The position numbers and the translations under genes were made by a program. Positions 1 to 9,884 of a stretch of DNA of 64,000 nucleotides are shown here, piece after piece (positions within the stretch are counted from its first letter, which is position 1; each line of letters begins with the position of its first letter). Source of the stretch: Trichomonas vaginalis G3 (Eukaryota > Parabasalia > Trichomonadida > Trichomonadidae); the NCBI RefSeq assembly GCF_026262505.1, contig NC_067205.1, forward strand, positions 1,798,001-1,862,000, in the 5' to 3' direction. The notes beneath the pieces were generated by a model. That model saw only the letters and a program-made list of their open reading frames with translations, had not been told where the DNA came from and made no database searches.

Positions 1-59
1 AAGTAGAAGAAGAGAAGAAAGAACCTGAACCAGTTCAGAGAGAAGAAATTGACATGTAA
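1..59 (+). pseudogene. 3' end of orf147 homologue (copy B)
   Basis: The plus-strand frame from position 3 encodes a Glu/Lys/Pro-rich tail ending EEIDM and a TAA at 57-59. It matches the C-terminus of the acidic tail protein at 16687-17130 in the main element. The rest of the gene lies outside the window. Function unknown. Confidence 0.6.
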
Positions 60-75
60 AAATAAAATTTTATTT

Positions 76-479
76 TTAGAACATTTCTGGGTCAATGTCA
101 ATGTTCTCTTCCTCTTTAGGAGTAAACACTGGCTTAGACTCTAAAATCTTTTTACCCAATTTACCTTGAACTTCAAACATCTTAGACTCATAATATTCAT
201 AGTCGTCTGTCTTCTTTGGTTCATAAGGTATAACAAGTTTGTATGCTTTGCCTTCTTGAGTTTTGAGAACTTTCTGTCAAAATTTTCTTTGACTGTAACA
301 AACCTATGTTAAGTCTTCAAATTGCACCACTTTTTCTACAACAGCAAACTTAACTGGTGCAATGTTCCAAATTTTTGCAATGAGACTTTTCAAAATTAGA
401 AGTAAACATTCAAATATGGAATGGCTTACTTATCTTTGACTTCTGTCATGTACTTTTTACTGAGATGAATTTCTGTCAT
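76..479 (-). pseudogene. orf139 homologue, frameshifted (copy B)
   Basis: This is homologous to the 139-residue protein at 16251-16670. The C-terminal region (KPVFTPKEEENIDIDPEMF) is conserved. The N-terminal part has diverged and runs into stops, so no intact frame spans it. The candidate start at 479 follows a TATCCGATAG-like leader also found before the intact copy. Confidence 0.6.
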
Positions 480-515
480 CTTTTTCTATCGGATAAAAAA
501 AATTTTTTTTTAAAT

Positions 516-1745
516 TTACTCAGAAAAAATTTTCTTTGTATATACACCATTCTGAACATCTAAAAGACTTTTGACATTTGCCAAGAATGTTCGTTTAGAG
601 CTGCCATATAACCATATTCTTGACAATATTGTTTATACGAATCGTACAATGACCTTTCATCTAAATGACACAAAGTCAGTTTCATCTATGAACAGTTCAT
701 ATACACTCTTGTTTGCTTCTAACAATGTTTGTCTCTCTTCGTATGTGGAATTTGTCTTGGATTGAACTTAGAAATATCTAATGTCATGAAATATGAGAAC
801 AAGTGGTTGTAGTCAGATGTCAAAGTTTCTGCTAAGTCGTCAAAATATTCTGTATCTGCATATGAGAATCTGACGTTCTGACAACTACATATCTTCTGTC
901 AGAACTTTCTAACTTCATCGGAACACATTGTTTGAAACCATAATGAAGTTTGCAACATTTTCACAAACTCTTTGGTCTTTATACTTTCTTTCAACAACTC
1001 CAACTTTGTCTGTTATAAGACTCTTCAAAGCATCTGAGTTCAAAACTTTTGTTGTATCTATACTTTGAAGTTCATTGCAAACTATAAGTTTCATATTCTC
1101 TATTGAGGAGTTAAACTTGCCACAGATGTTTTCTAAGTTTGTCATATTCGGATTCGAATAACCTTCTAACAGTTTGCACAAAAATATCTGTAAAGAAGTA
1201 TTCTTACCAGTTCCTTGTTTTCCAATTATAATGAGAGCAGTTTCATTTTTAGCACTTGGATGTTGTAAGATGTTTGCAAACCAACATAAGATATACTCAT
1301 AAACCTTTTCGTTCCCATTGCATATAATTTCTTTGACATGGTCTAACCAAGCTTCTATAATATTTTCTTTCCATCTCTACTTGTTCGATTTATATCCAGT
1401 GAAGATAGAATAGAAGTTTGGAGAAGGTGTATAGAACTTTATACCTCGAACTGAAAAATCTTCTAACTTTGACAATAAGATATCCCAAGCATCTAACATC
1501 TTCATGCCAACTTGTACGACTTTTATTTTCTTAAGTTTCTGTCTACATTCTTGTTCAGACACTATTGTTGCTCTTGGTTTGTTAAAGACAACATCCCATT
1601 CTTTCATGACATAACATTCTGGGGCAGAGTCAACATAAATGACTAAACGTTTCAAATTCTCGACTGCTTTGTTATAGTCTCTAAATGGACACATATTTCT
1701 GAATGCTTGGAAGTCATAAAAATCTGAAACATCTATTCTGTACAT
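516..1745 (-). pseudogene. SF3 helicase homologue, frameshifted (copy B)
   Basis: This is the same protein as the intact helicase at 14979-16214. Open pieces at 1377-1745 (N-terminal 120 residues) and 915-1181 (helicase core after the P-loop) are separated by stops. The P-loop DNA lies near 1205-1235. Near-identity to the intact copy points to a recent duplicate or a second insertion of the same family. Confidence 0.75.
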
Positions 1746-1775
1746 TTTTATAAAAATAAAAAAATATTATTTTTT

Positions 1776-2573
1776 TTATTCTTGACTTTGTTGTTCATTT
1801 GTTGCATTTGTTGTTCTTGAGCTATTTGTTGTTGAAGTTGTTCTTGTAATACAATACTTTCACCAGTTGCATCTTCCAATTCGAAACTTTCTGCCGTCAT
1901 TGACAAATACATAGGACATAAAAGTTTTACAGGAACAAAGTTTGCGTCAACTAATGTCAACGTTATACTTGCCAAAGTGTTTGAGTTCACTAAGGTTGAA
2001 AATTCTGCATTCGAATGAACAATAGGCAAACCAGCAGAGAAAGTATTTGTTTATACGCATAAGTATTTTTGGTCATAATAGTTTCTGTCGACATTCGAAT
2101 AACACTTTGAACCTAAGTTTGAAACAATATATAAGATTGGTGTGCTTAATGTCAATGGAATAGACATTCCTTGTATGACACTTTTTCCTGTTATAGGAAA
2201 CTGTTGGTAGTAAAAACCAGAAATAAGTTTTGTATTATAGCTCATATCGTTTATAGTAAACTCAGTCGGACATCCAAACATAATGAAACCTGCTCTAGTT
2301 GCAGCACATGTTACACCCGTACTTAAAGTATTAAATAAGTCAACAAAACCTGTTGGTGGTATATCTGAGTAAGTATCTTCAAAGGAGTATTTTTTACCAT
2401 TCACAACAATAAAGTCTTCTGGTGTCAAAAGAGCAAAACAGGCTTTAGTCGTCATTGTGTTTAAGGTTAGTTTTACAATATCGTCCTTGAGGACTTTGTA
2501 AGTTTGTTGTTATAGAATTATATGACTCAGGGTTTTTAGTCGTAATAGTATAAACCATTATGTCTTCTGCCAT
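1776..2573 (-). pseudogene. orf265 (penton candidate) homologue, frameshifted (copy B)
   Basis: This is highly similar to the 265-residue protein at 14153-14950. Two open pieces (2051-2455 and 1776-2029) cover most of it. The reading frame breaks near 2050 and again upstream of 2455. The glutamine-rich C-terminus is also altered. Confidence 0.75.
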
Positions 2574-2577
2574 TTAC

Positions 2578-3164
2578 TTAGCAAATAAATTTTAATGAAA
2601 TGTTGTGGTCGTCAAATATTTTTATACAGTCTGGGAAACTATATTTTAAGTTCAACGTTTCACTCCTTTCATAACGTATATCTTGTCAATGCATTATATG
2701 AACACACACAGCAACTAATGTCGGGTTCTATTTCTTTCTTTGATGTTTATATCGTCTGCCTCTGTCAAAAGTTTCAATAGTTCTTTCAAAACTTCATGAG
2801 GTGCAATGACATATGAGTTCACTTTTACAGGGTTGTGTTCGACCAAGTTTAACATTATACTTAAAGCTTGACAAAATCTTCTCCTGAGTTTGAAGTTTGT
2901 CTTTCAGTTGTTGGTAGTCGTTTCGAATATCTGCAACAGAACTTAAGTCTCTGCTAACTTCAGGATATGTTGGTTGTTCTTTTACAGGAACAATTGTTAT
3001 ACCATCTTCGTCTTCGTATGGTTTCCCCACTTCAACATCTCTGTCTTTGACATTGAAACAATAACACTTTGACTGTTTGTTTGAGTTGGTGAATTTAACT
3101 TCACATCTGCCACCGGCCATTAAACCTTTTGAAACACTTAGCTTCTATTTTTCGGAAATGACAT
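2578..3164 (-). pseudogene. orf193 homologue, frameshifted (copy B)
   Basis: This matches the protein at 13324-13905. A frameshift after the first dozen codons and others downstream disrupt it. Its stop at 2578-2580 lies only 4 bases from the start of the orf265 homologue at 2573. The gene that separates these two in the main element (13912-14142) is therefore missing here. Confidence 0.7.
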
Positions 3165-3181
3165 TTTACTTAGAATAAAAA

Positions 3182-3546
3182 GATGGACGTATTCGGATAT
3201 CTTTTGAATTGAAGCAGAACAAAGTTTACACACACAAACAATACAAATACATTGACAGAATAGTTCTTTATACAAACAATGGAAAATGTTATAGAATAGC
3301 AGTCTTTGCTGAACCAAATATTTTCATAAAGCAAAGAAAGTTGGTATAACTGAAATGGTGAAAGTTCTTGAAGCAGACAAAAATATAACTTCAAAACTTA
3401 CAGATATTACTAAAGGAAAGTTTATCTACAATATTATGTCAAAACTGGCGTACTGTCAATATTTGACGGAGAGAAGTCAGTTCAAGAACAACTTACTGAC
3501 CTGCTGCCAAAATCTCTCGATGGAAGCTGTCGTTATGCCAATCTGA
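3182..3546 (+). pseudogene. Small opposite-strand gene homologue (copy B)
   Basis: This is homologous to the minus-strand gene whose start is at 13305 in the main element. The start (MDVFGY) is followed by a stop after nine codons. The frame reopens from about 3355 and runs to 3546. It is convergent with the capsid fragment on the other strand, as in the main element. Confidence 0.55.
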
Positions 3547-3942
3547 GGAGCCCCAGCAGGTTTCATCGAACGAATCTTCAAAAGAGCATCTTCCGTGAAA
3601 AGTGCTATTGGTTTTGTAAACTTCTTTGCTTTCAATTCATCTGGACCGTCTCTGTCACCAGTATATTGTATTTGAACTGTACCAACAGTTGAAATACCAC
3701 CCATAAAGTCTTCTGAGTCAGCAAATGGAATGCCAAGCCAAAAGTTTGAACGGTCTCCATTTGTATATTGAGTTTTTTGACCTCCTGTATGAGTCCATAC
3801 TTTCACATATGGCATAATAGAACTTTGCATTTCAGGGTTAATGGTCGTTGTGAAGTTGTTGTTAAAGTTCATAGCATCTAATGTCAAGTTGTATGACCTC
3901 ATATCCTCAACTGTAGAATATTCTTCTCTTGGATAATATTTG
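3493..3942 (-). pseudogene. Major capsid protein, 3' fragment (copy B)
   Basis: This is a C-terminal capsid fragment, open from 3902 to 3477 and nearly identical to 12580-12990. The homology ends at about 3942, where unrelated AT-rich DNA begins, so roughly 70 percent of the gene is absent. The end of the gene carries a frameshift relative to the main copy. Confidence 0.75.
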
Positions 3943-4059
3943 GAAACAATAAGAATTACCGAAAAAGTGACAAAACATCAAAAACAGGGAGGGGGTCTCA
4001 ATTTTTATTACTTATATTATTTTACAATATTTATATAAATACTCTTTATAATATATTTT
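3943..4059. other. Short AT-rich spacer between element pieces
   Basis: About 115 bases with no open frame. It includes a GGGAGGGGG tract and a long AT stretch before the A-tract at 4060. It may be host DNA or an assembly join. I see no target duplication that pairs with the far end at 6949. Confidence 0.4.
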
Positions 4060-4339
4060 AAAAAAAAAAAAAGGTAGTGGGGCCTCCAGGCACTTCGTGC
4101 CCTCTAGCCCTGAAGATGTTTAGTATAACTTTGTCCGGACAAGTAAGGGTCTAACGTCGCTACAGGAAAAGTTACAGGCGTTCCAAGGAAGTATACTTTG
4201 AGAAGCCTTTTCCCCTTATAGAATGAGATAGGACGGTTATTTTACAAAACTGACAACACTTTGACCGAGTAGTTTTTTGTGCTGAACAAAAAGTGTCATA
4301 TAAACATCTGTCAAAAACCGCTTTTTAACTTCACTTAAA

Positions 4340-5165
4340 ATGCCACGTAAGCTACGTAAGAATATACGTAAGAGGAAGGGAGCATTGAAACATCCAATAG
4401 TAAAACTGACACCACAACAACAGTTGCAACAACAAATGATGAATGACCCCACTATGTTGCAACAAATGTCAAGCAACCCTATGCTTTTAAACCGAGTTAT
4501 TGGTGCACAGAGTGGAGGTTTAAGAGCGGCACTTTTAGCGAAAATGGCAGGCTATGGTGGAGCTGCAGACGGAACAGCTTATAACCCTCAAGTCAAATGA
4601 ATTTGAGTTCACTCAAAAATCAAATAACAGATGTCAAAAAGTCAAACATAGACATACAGAAACAAATAAGTGAAAACGAAAAGAAACTAGAATATGACAG
4701 ACACACACAAAGAAACTCAATGAGTTAAACGTAGAGAAAAAGAAGAAAGAAGAACAACTGAAAGAACTAAGTACAGAGGAATATATGCGAAAAAAGTGTC
4801 AGAAAAAGCAGCAGAATTAGCAAAAATGGAACAAAGATGTTAATAATTTGAAAAACCATATACTACTCAATATAAAGTACTTGAAAAGATGAAGAGATAA
4901 AAACAAAAAAGCCCTGAAGACATAATATGGATAGCGATGAGTATATAAAAAGAAGTTGAAGCAAATGTAAAGGCAGAAAAACTTTTACAGTTGCAAAACA
5001 AAACCGTACAGTATGAAACTTAGCACAAGAAAGTTAAAAAATAAGACGCAGCCATTGCAAAAGGCAATGAAAAGCGCAGAATATATAAAGCTAATAATGA
5101 CTGGTTTAGTGCCCAAGCCAACGCTAAAAGCAGTCCAACTTATAGGGTCAATAAGGACAAAAATA
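4340..5165 (+). pseudogene. Left-end structural gene 1, copy C left arm
   Basis: The start and first 80 codons are intact (basic N-terminus MPRKLRKNIRKRK, then a Gln-rich stretch). Single-base indels then break the frame several times before the N gap. The sequence corresponds to 8130-8945 of the main element. The upstream 50 bases are the same conserved leader that precedes the other two copies. Confidence 0.7.
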
Positions 5166-5190
5166 NNNNNNNNNNNNNNNNNNNNNNNNN
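5166..5190. other. Assembly gap (25 Ns)
   Basis: A run of 25 N joins position 8945-equivalent DNA on the left to position 9620-equivalent DNA in reverse on the right. The true length and order of the missing DNA are unknown. Confidence 1.
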
Positions 5191-6675
5191 ACTTGTCACT
5201 AAAGTCAAGAGTATCTGGGTAACCATAATTTTCCTTAAGCATTTTTAAGAATTCTTGGTTTCCTTGTTCTCTACTTCTTTTATGTCCTTGCTCTGTTTGT
5301 GGTTGTGGTGCTGGGATTTTGAACTGTTGGTTGTGGTGCTGGAGTATTTTGAAACTGTTGGTTGTGGTGCAGTGTTTTGAACTGTTGGTTGTTGTGTTGG
5401 TTTTTGGTGCATGCCTGTGTCCATGTGACGATGTAAATGTTTTAGGTAGTCCTGGTGCAGGTGCTTCTCTTGGAGGGTTTGGTGGTATATAAGTTCCACT
5501 AGCTAGTATATAAGTCCACCAGCTGGCACATATGTTCCATCTGCAGCATAATGTCCTACCTGACTTTTCGTTTTTAAGAAAGCATTTACTAGGTCTGTTT
5601 TGGTCTGTTGTAACTTTTTTCTTGACTTTCCACAACAGTTGCTCTAACGGCGTCATAGGCACTTTTGAACTGCCTGTCTCGTTGCTGCATCTGTTATTTC
5701 GTCATATTTTGTGCTACTTCTCTTAACTCGTTGTCGAAACCTTCAGACTTCAGTTTCTTTCCAGATGAGAAGTCGTTCACTAGTTTCACCTTACTATGAA
5801 GAGCTTCGAAGGCGTTCTTAAAGTCAGCATTCATTAAAGCTTCATTTGAACTGTCTTCATCCGCTTGTATTTTTGTCCTTATTGACCCTATAAGTTGGGC
5901 TGCTTTAGCGTTGGCTTGGGCATCTAACCAGTCATTATTAGCTTTTTATATTCTGCGCTTTTCATTGCCTTTTGCATGGCTGCGTCGTTATTTTACTTTC
6001 TTGTGCTAAGTTTTCATACTGTACGGTTTGGTTTTGCAACTGTAAAAGTTTTTCTGCCTTTACATTTGCTTCAACTTCTTTTTTATACTCATCGCTATCC
6101 ATATATGTCTTCAGGGCTTTTTGTTTTATTTCTTCATCTTTCAGTACTTTATATTGATAGTATGTTTTTCAAATTTATAACATCTTGTTCCATTTTTGCT
6201 ACTTCTGCTGCTTTTTCTGACACTTTTTCGCATATTCCTCTTGTACTTAGTTCTTTCAGTTGTTCTTCTTTCTTCTTTTTTCTCTATGTTTAACTCATTG
6301 AGTTTCTTTGTGTGTCTGTCATATTCTAGTTTCTTTTCGTTTTCACTTATTTGTTTTGTATGTCTATGTTTGACTTTTGACATCTGTTATTTGATTTTTG
6401 AGTGAACTCAAATTCATTTGACTTTGAGGGTTATAAGCTGTTCCGTCTGCAGCTCCACCATAGCCTGCCATTTTCGCTAAAAGTGCCGCTCTTAAACCTC
6501 CACTCTGTGCACCAATAACTCGGTTTAAAAGCATAGGGTTGCTTGACATTTGTTGCAACATAGTGGGGTCATTCATCATTTGTTGTTGCAACTGTTGTTG
6601 TGGTGTCAGTTTTACTATGGGATGTTTCAATGCTCCCTTCCTCTTACGTATATTCTAACGTAGCTTACGTGGCAT
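5191..6675 (-). pseudogene. Left-end structural gene 1, copy C right arm
   Basis: This is a reverse-strand copy of 8130-9622 of the main element, starting ATG at 6675. The N-terminal 80 codons are open (6630 down to 6364). The coiled-coil centre and the Pro/Gln repeat region contain indels different from those in the other two copies. Only the part 3' of the N gap is present. Confidence 0.7.
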
Positions 6676-6749
6676 TTTAAGTGAAGTAAAAAACGGTTTT
6701 TGACAGATGTTTATATGACACTTTTTGTGTCGCTTTTCACAAATTATAT

Positions 6750-6949
6750 ATGTTTTCATGTTTTGTCACCGGCTGGTCGGCTGGGGTTCGGTCCTCCTCT
6801 TGGGTCTTGGGCAAAATTCTTAGGGCTAGAAGGGGCGCAGCCCCTGGAAGCCCTCCAAATATAAACTTCATTTATACTAAACATCTTCAGGGCTAGAAGG
6901 GGCGCAGCCCCTGGAAGCCCCACTACCTTTTTTTTTTTTTTTTTTTTTT
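6750..6949. repeat. Terminal repeat with duplicated hairpin segment
   Basis: The segment AGGGCTAGAAGGGGCGCAGC...CCTGG occurs twice, at about 6822-6855 and 6890-6920, separated by the same 30-base AT-rich stretch. It ends in CCACTACC and a T-tract. The hairpin arm reads GGGGC/GCCCC, where the main element has GGCAC/GTGCC. Confidence 0.75.
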
Positions 6950-6950
6950 A

Positions 6951-7192
6951 AATGTTCAACAAAAAATAAACGTTGTTAAACCAATTACTGAAATAAAAAT
7001 TTTTTCATCTGTTGAAGAATTTAATGACTATTATGCTAATAATAAAAAATTATTTGAAGAATTGACAACGTGTAAATTGAATAAAATGTTTAAAGTTGAT
7101 GGATTCAAAATTTCAAAAATAAAGGGAGTGGTTAGTTTGAAATCTATTCCTCAATCAAGAATCACCTCATTAATGAAAATTGATGATTTAAC
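6951..7192 (+). pseudogene. Host coiled-coil gene, 5'-truncated fragment
   Basis: The plus-strand frame is open from the element end at 6950 through 7192 with no start codon. It encodes a lysine-rich segment with FSSVEEFNDYYANNKK and ends KIDD-L-T. The frame is cut by the 345-bp repeat at 7193. It resumes after that repeat and again beyond the 23-kb element, ending at a TAG at 31009-31011. I do not recognise the family. The end would form a short coiled coil (KRIEEIEERIN, then IIDFINSNNH). Confidence 0.65.
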
Positions 7193-7537
7193 GAGAGAGG
7201 GTCAAAGTTGCTATTTGTCACTTTTCCACAAGAATATAATGGGGAAAAAGTTATCATATAGTTGATCTCATTCACTGAGGTGAGAGATGCATGTAGTGTA
7301 ATGTGATAAACAGTGGGATTGCTGCTCTAAGTCCTAGGTTCGAGACACATTGGCTTCATTTTTCTCTTTTTGATTGACGTAAACTATTCAATTTTTGTGT
7401 TCTCCATTCAAATTTCAGAATTTTTTTTGCAGATTTCACGCTACATTCGAAGTTACCTTTTGTAACAACCACCACTGCCTACGAAAGACGAAAGTGTGTC
7501 ACGATTTCACCCGGAAATCCGACGGTTGTTTAAGAGT
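7193..7537 (+). mobile_element. 345-bp dispersed repeat, copy 1 (SINE or MITE)
   Basis: A second inverted copy lies at 33363-33729. Copy 1 is flanked by the 10-bp direct repeat ATGATTTAAC (7183-7192 and 7538-7547). An internal tRNA-like pair of boxes is visible: TAGTGTAATGTG at 7294-7305 and GGTTCGAGACA at 7337-7347, 43 bases apart start to start. This fits a tRNA-derived short element with an internal polymerase III promoter. Alternatively, 10-bp duplications and weakly similar ends (GAGAGAGGGTC in front; GAGTAGGTGAC inverted at the end of copy 2) fit a small Mutator-type element. Confidence 0.75.
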
Positions 7538-7583
7538 ATGATTTAACAAAAAGAATAGAAGAGATTGAAGAAAGAATAAATCA
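7538..7583 (+). pseudogene. Host coiled-coil gene, middle fragment
   Basis: This continues the reading frame of the fragment ending at 7192: after the duplicated ATGATTTAAC it encodes TKRIEEIEERIN. It is interrupted at 7583 by the left end of the main element, with AAATCA as the duplicated target. Removing both insertions leaves one open frame, which supports both insertion points. Confidence 0.7.
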
Positions 7584-7775
7584 AAAAAAAAAAAAAAAAA
7601 AAAAAAAAGGTAGTGGGGCTTCCAGGCACTTCGTGCCTTCTAGCCCTGAAGATGTTTAGTATAATTGAAGTTTTTATTCGGAAAATTGTTAGTCTTCTGG
7701 GTCGAAAACATTATATAATGTGTCGCTTTTCACAAATTATATATGTTTTCATGTTTTTGTCAAGACTTCTTCGTA
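7584..7775 (+). repeat. Left terminal inverted repeat of main element
   Basis: A-tract, GGTAGTGGGGCTTCC, a hairpin GGCAC-TTC-GTGCC, then TTAGTCTTCTGGGTCGAAAAC and a segment ending near CATGTTTTTGTCAAGACTTC. Its reverse complement is at 30783-30971 with only a few differences. The hairpin stem is conserved in all copies in the window even where its sequence differs. Confidence 0.9.
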
Positions 7776-8010
7776 ATGAGTGTAAATGACCAAAAATATA
7801 ATTTAGGTGAAGAGGTGAGATCTCACCTCTTTTCTAACCTCTTTTCTACCCTCTTGAATTTTCATGACTTCTTCGTAAATGTTTTGTCAAGACTTCTTCG
7901 TAATGAGTGTAAATGACCAAAAATAAAGTTTAGGTGAAGAGGTGAGATCTCACCTGTTTTCTCACCTCTTTTCTCACCTCATGAATTTGTCAAGATTTCA
8001 TCGTCATAGG
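7776..8010. repeat. Left subterminal palindrome repeats
   Basis: Two units of about 120 bases, each with TCAAGACTTCTTCGTAATGAG followed by AGGTGAAGAGGTGAGATCTCACC and one or two CCTCTTTTCT arms. The core GGTGAGATCTCACC is a perfect palindrome. Related units occur at 20530-20590, 21601-21680 and 30430-30760, at both ends and inside the element. Confidence 0.8.
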
Positions 8011-8074
8011 CACGGAGATAGGACGGTTATTTTACAAAACTGACAACACTTTGACCGAGTAGTTTTTTGAGCTG

Positions 8075-8129
8075 AACAAATAGTGTCATATAAACATCTG
8101 TCAAAAACCGCTTTTTAACTTCACTTAAA
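8075..8129 (+). promoter_or_regulatory. Conserved leader of left-end gene 1
   Basis: About 55 bases with GTGTCATATAAACATCTGTC and CTTTTTAACTTCACTTAAA immediately before the start codon. The same sequence precedes the gene 1 copies at 4340 and 6675 while flanking DNA differs. This suggests a promoter or leader; no transcription data support it. Confidence 0.45.
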
Positions 8130-9884
8130 ATGCCACGTAAGCTACGTAAGAATATACGTAAGAGGAAGACAGCATTGAAACATCCAATAGTAAAACTGAC
8201 ACCACAACAACAGTTGCAACAACAAATGATGAATGACCCCACTATGTTGCAACAAATGTCAAGCAACCCTATGCTTTTAAACCGAGTTATTGGTGCACAG
8301 AGTGGAGGTTTAAGAGCGGCACTTTTAGCGAAAATGGCAGGCTATGGTGGAGCTGCAGACGGAACAGCTTATAACCCTCAAAGTCAAATGAATTTGAGTT
8401 CACTCAAAAATCAAATAACAGATGTCAAAAAGTCAAAACATAGACATACAGAAACAAATAAGTGAAAACGAAAAAGAAACTAGAATATGACAGACACACA
8501 AAGAAACTCAATGAGTAAACGTAGAGAAAAAGAAGAAAGAAGACACAACTGAAAGAACTAAGTACAGAGGAATATGCGAAAAAAGTGTCAGAAAAAAGCA
8601 GCAGAAGTAGCAAAATGGAACAAGATTATAAATTTGAAAAACCATACTACTCAATATAAAGTACTGAAAGATGAAGAGATAAAACAAAAAGCCCTGAAGA
8701 CATATATGGATAGCGATGAGTATAAAAAAGAAGTTGAAGCAAATGTAAAGGCAGAAAAACTTTTACAGTTGCAAAACCAAACCGTACAGTATGAAAACTT
8801 AGCACAAGAAAGTAAAAATAACGACGCAGCCATGCAAAAGGCAATGAAAAGCGCAGAATATATAAAAGCTAATAATGACTGGTTAGATGCCCAAGCCAAC
8901 GCCAAAGCAGCCCAACTTATAGGGTCAATAAGGACAAAAATACAAGCGGATGAAGACAGTTCAAATGAAGCTTTAATGAATGCTGACTTTAAGAACGCCT
9001 TCGAAGCTCTTCATAGTAAGGTGAAACTAGTGAACGACTTCTCATCTGGAAAGAAACTGAAGTCTGAAGGTTTCGACAACGAGTTAAGAGAAGTAGCACA
9101 AAATATGACGAAAATAACAGATGCAGCAACGAGACAGGCAGTTCAAAGTGCCTATGACGCCGTTAGAGCAACTGTTGTGGAAAGTCAAGAAAAAGAGTTA
9201 CAACAGACCAAAACAGACCTAGTAAATGCTTTCTTAAAAACGAAAGGTCAGGTAGGACATTATGCTGCAGATGGAACATATGTGCCAGCTGGTGGAACTT
9301 ATATACCACCAAACCCTCCAAGAGAAGCACCTGCACCAGGACTACCTAAAACATTTACATCGTCACATGGACACAGACACAGGCATGCACCAAAACCAAC
9401 ACAACAACCAACAGTTCAAAACCCTGCACAACAACCAACAGTTCAAAACACTGCACCACAACCAACAGTTCAAAATCCAGCACCACAACCAACAGTTCAA
9501 AATCCAGCACCACAACCACAAACAGAGCAAGGACATAAAAGAAGTAGAGAACAAGGAAACCAAGAATTCTTAAAAATGCTTAAGGAAAATTATGGTTACC
9601 CAGATACTCTTGACTTTAGTGACAGATATAAAGAAGCTATTAGAAAGTTCAAGGAAGGAAATACTGACCCGAACCTATTTAGCTTTATGGTTCAGCACCA
9701 AATGGGATATAATTTCAAACCTGGAAAATACAAGCTCGCTAAGGGATATGATTTAATAGCATATCATCCAAATGACATGGATGAATTTACTCCGAGATAT
9801 TTGGTGTCAGAGATAAATGATAATTCAACTATCTTCATGAAACGCGTAAAAAATAGAGACGGAACGAAAGAAGAAAGGTTATGA
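8130..9884 (+). CDS. Left-end gene 1: basic, coiled-coil, Pro/Gln-repeat protein (frameshifted)
   Basis: I do not recognise the family. The N-terminus (MPRKLRKNIRKRK) is strongly basic, followed by a Gln/Met-rich stretch and an Ala/Gly-rich hydrophobic patch. A long Lys/Glu-rich coiled coil follows, then a segment of about six PTVQNPAPQ-type repeats and a compact C-terminal domain of about 110 residues. The frame is open at 8130-8465 and 8574-9884. At least two single-base indels between these, different from those in the other two copies, break it. Without them it would be about 580 residues. As the first gene before another structural-looking gene, a virion role such as a DNA-binding core protein is possible but unproven. 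The stop overlaps the next start by four bases (ATGA). Confidence 0.7.

Larger units (their letters stand above)
1..3942 (-). mobile_element. Partial inverted virus-element copy (copy B)
   Basis: The segment is the reverse complement of the interior of the main element, matching roughly 12545-16745 in order: orf147 end, orf139, helicase, orf265, orf193, the small opposite-strand gene and the capsid gene end. It is interrupted by many single-base indels and small deletions. It stops abruptly inside the capsid gene at about 3942. It starts at the window edge, so its other end is not visible. Whether the damage is genuine decay or poor repeat assembly cannot be decided from the sequence. Confidence 0.85.
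4060..6949. mobile_element. Composite of two element left ends around a gap (copy C)
   Basis: An A-tract and GGTAGTGGGG at 4060-4082 begin one element end. CCACTACC plus a T-tract at 6920-6949 close an oppositely oriented end. Both arms carry the first gene of the element, in opposite orientation, and they converge on a run of Ns. In the main element the two ends carry different genes. This block is therefore either two elements joined head to head or a scaffolding error. Confidence 0.75.

Noticed and set aside
5972-6405. Several plus-strand frames rich in Phe/Ser/Leu
   Set aside because: They are antisense shadows of the coiled-coil part of the gene 1 copy at 5191-6675.
7285-7365. A genuine tRNA gene
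   Set aside because: A- and B-box-like words are present but no acceptor or anticodon stem pairs, and the sequence is part of a dispersed repeat.
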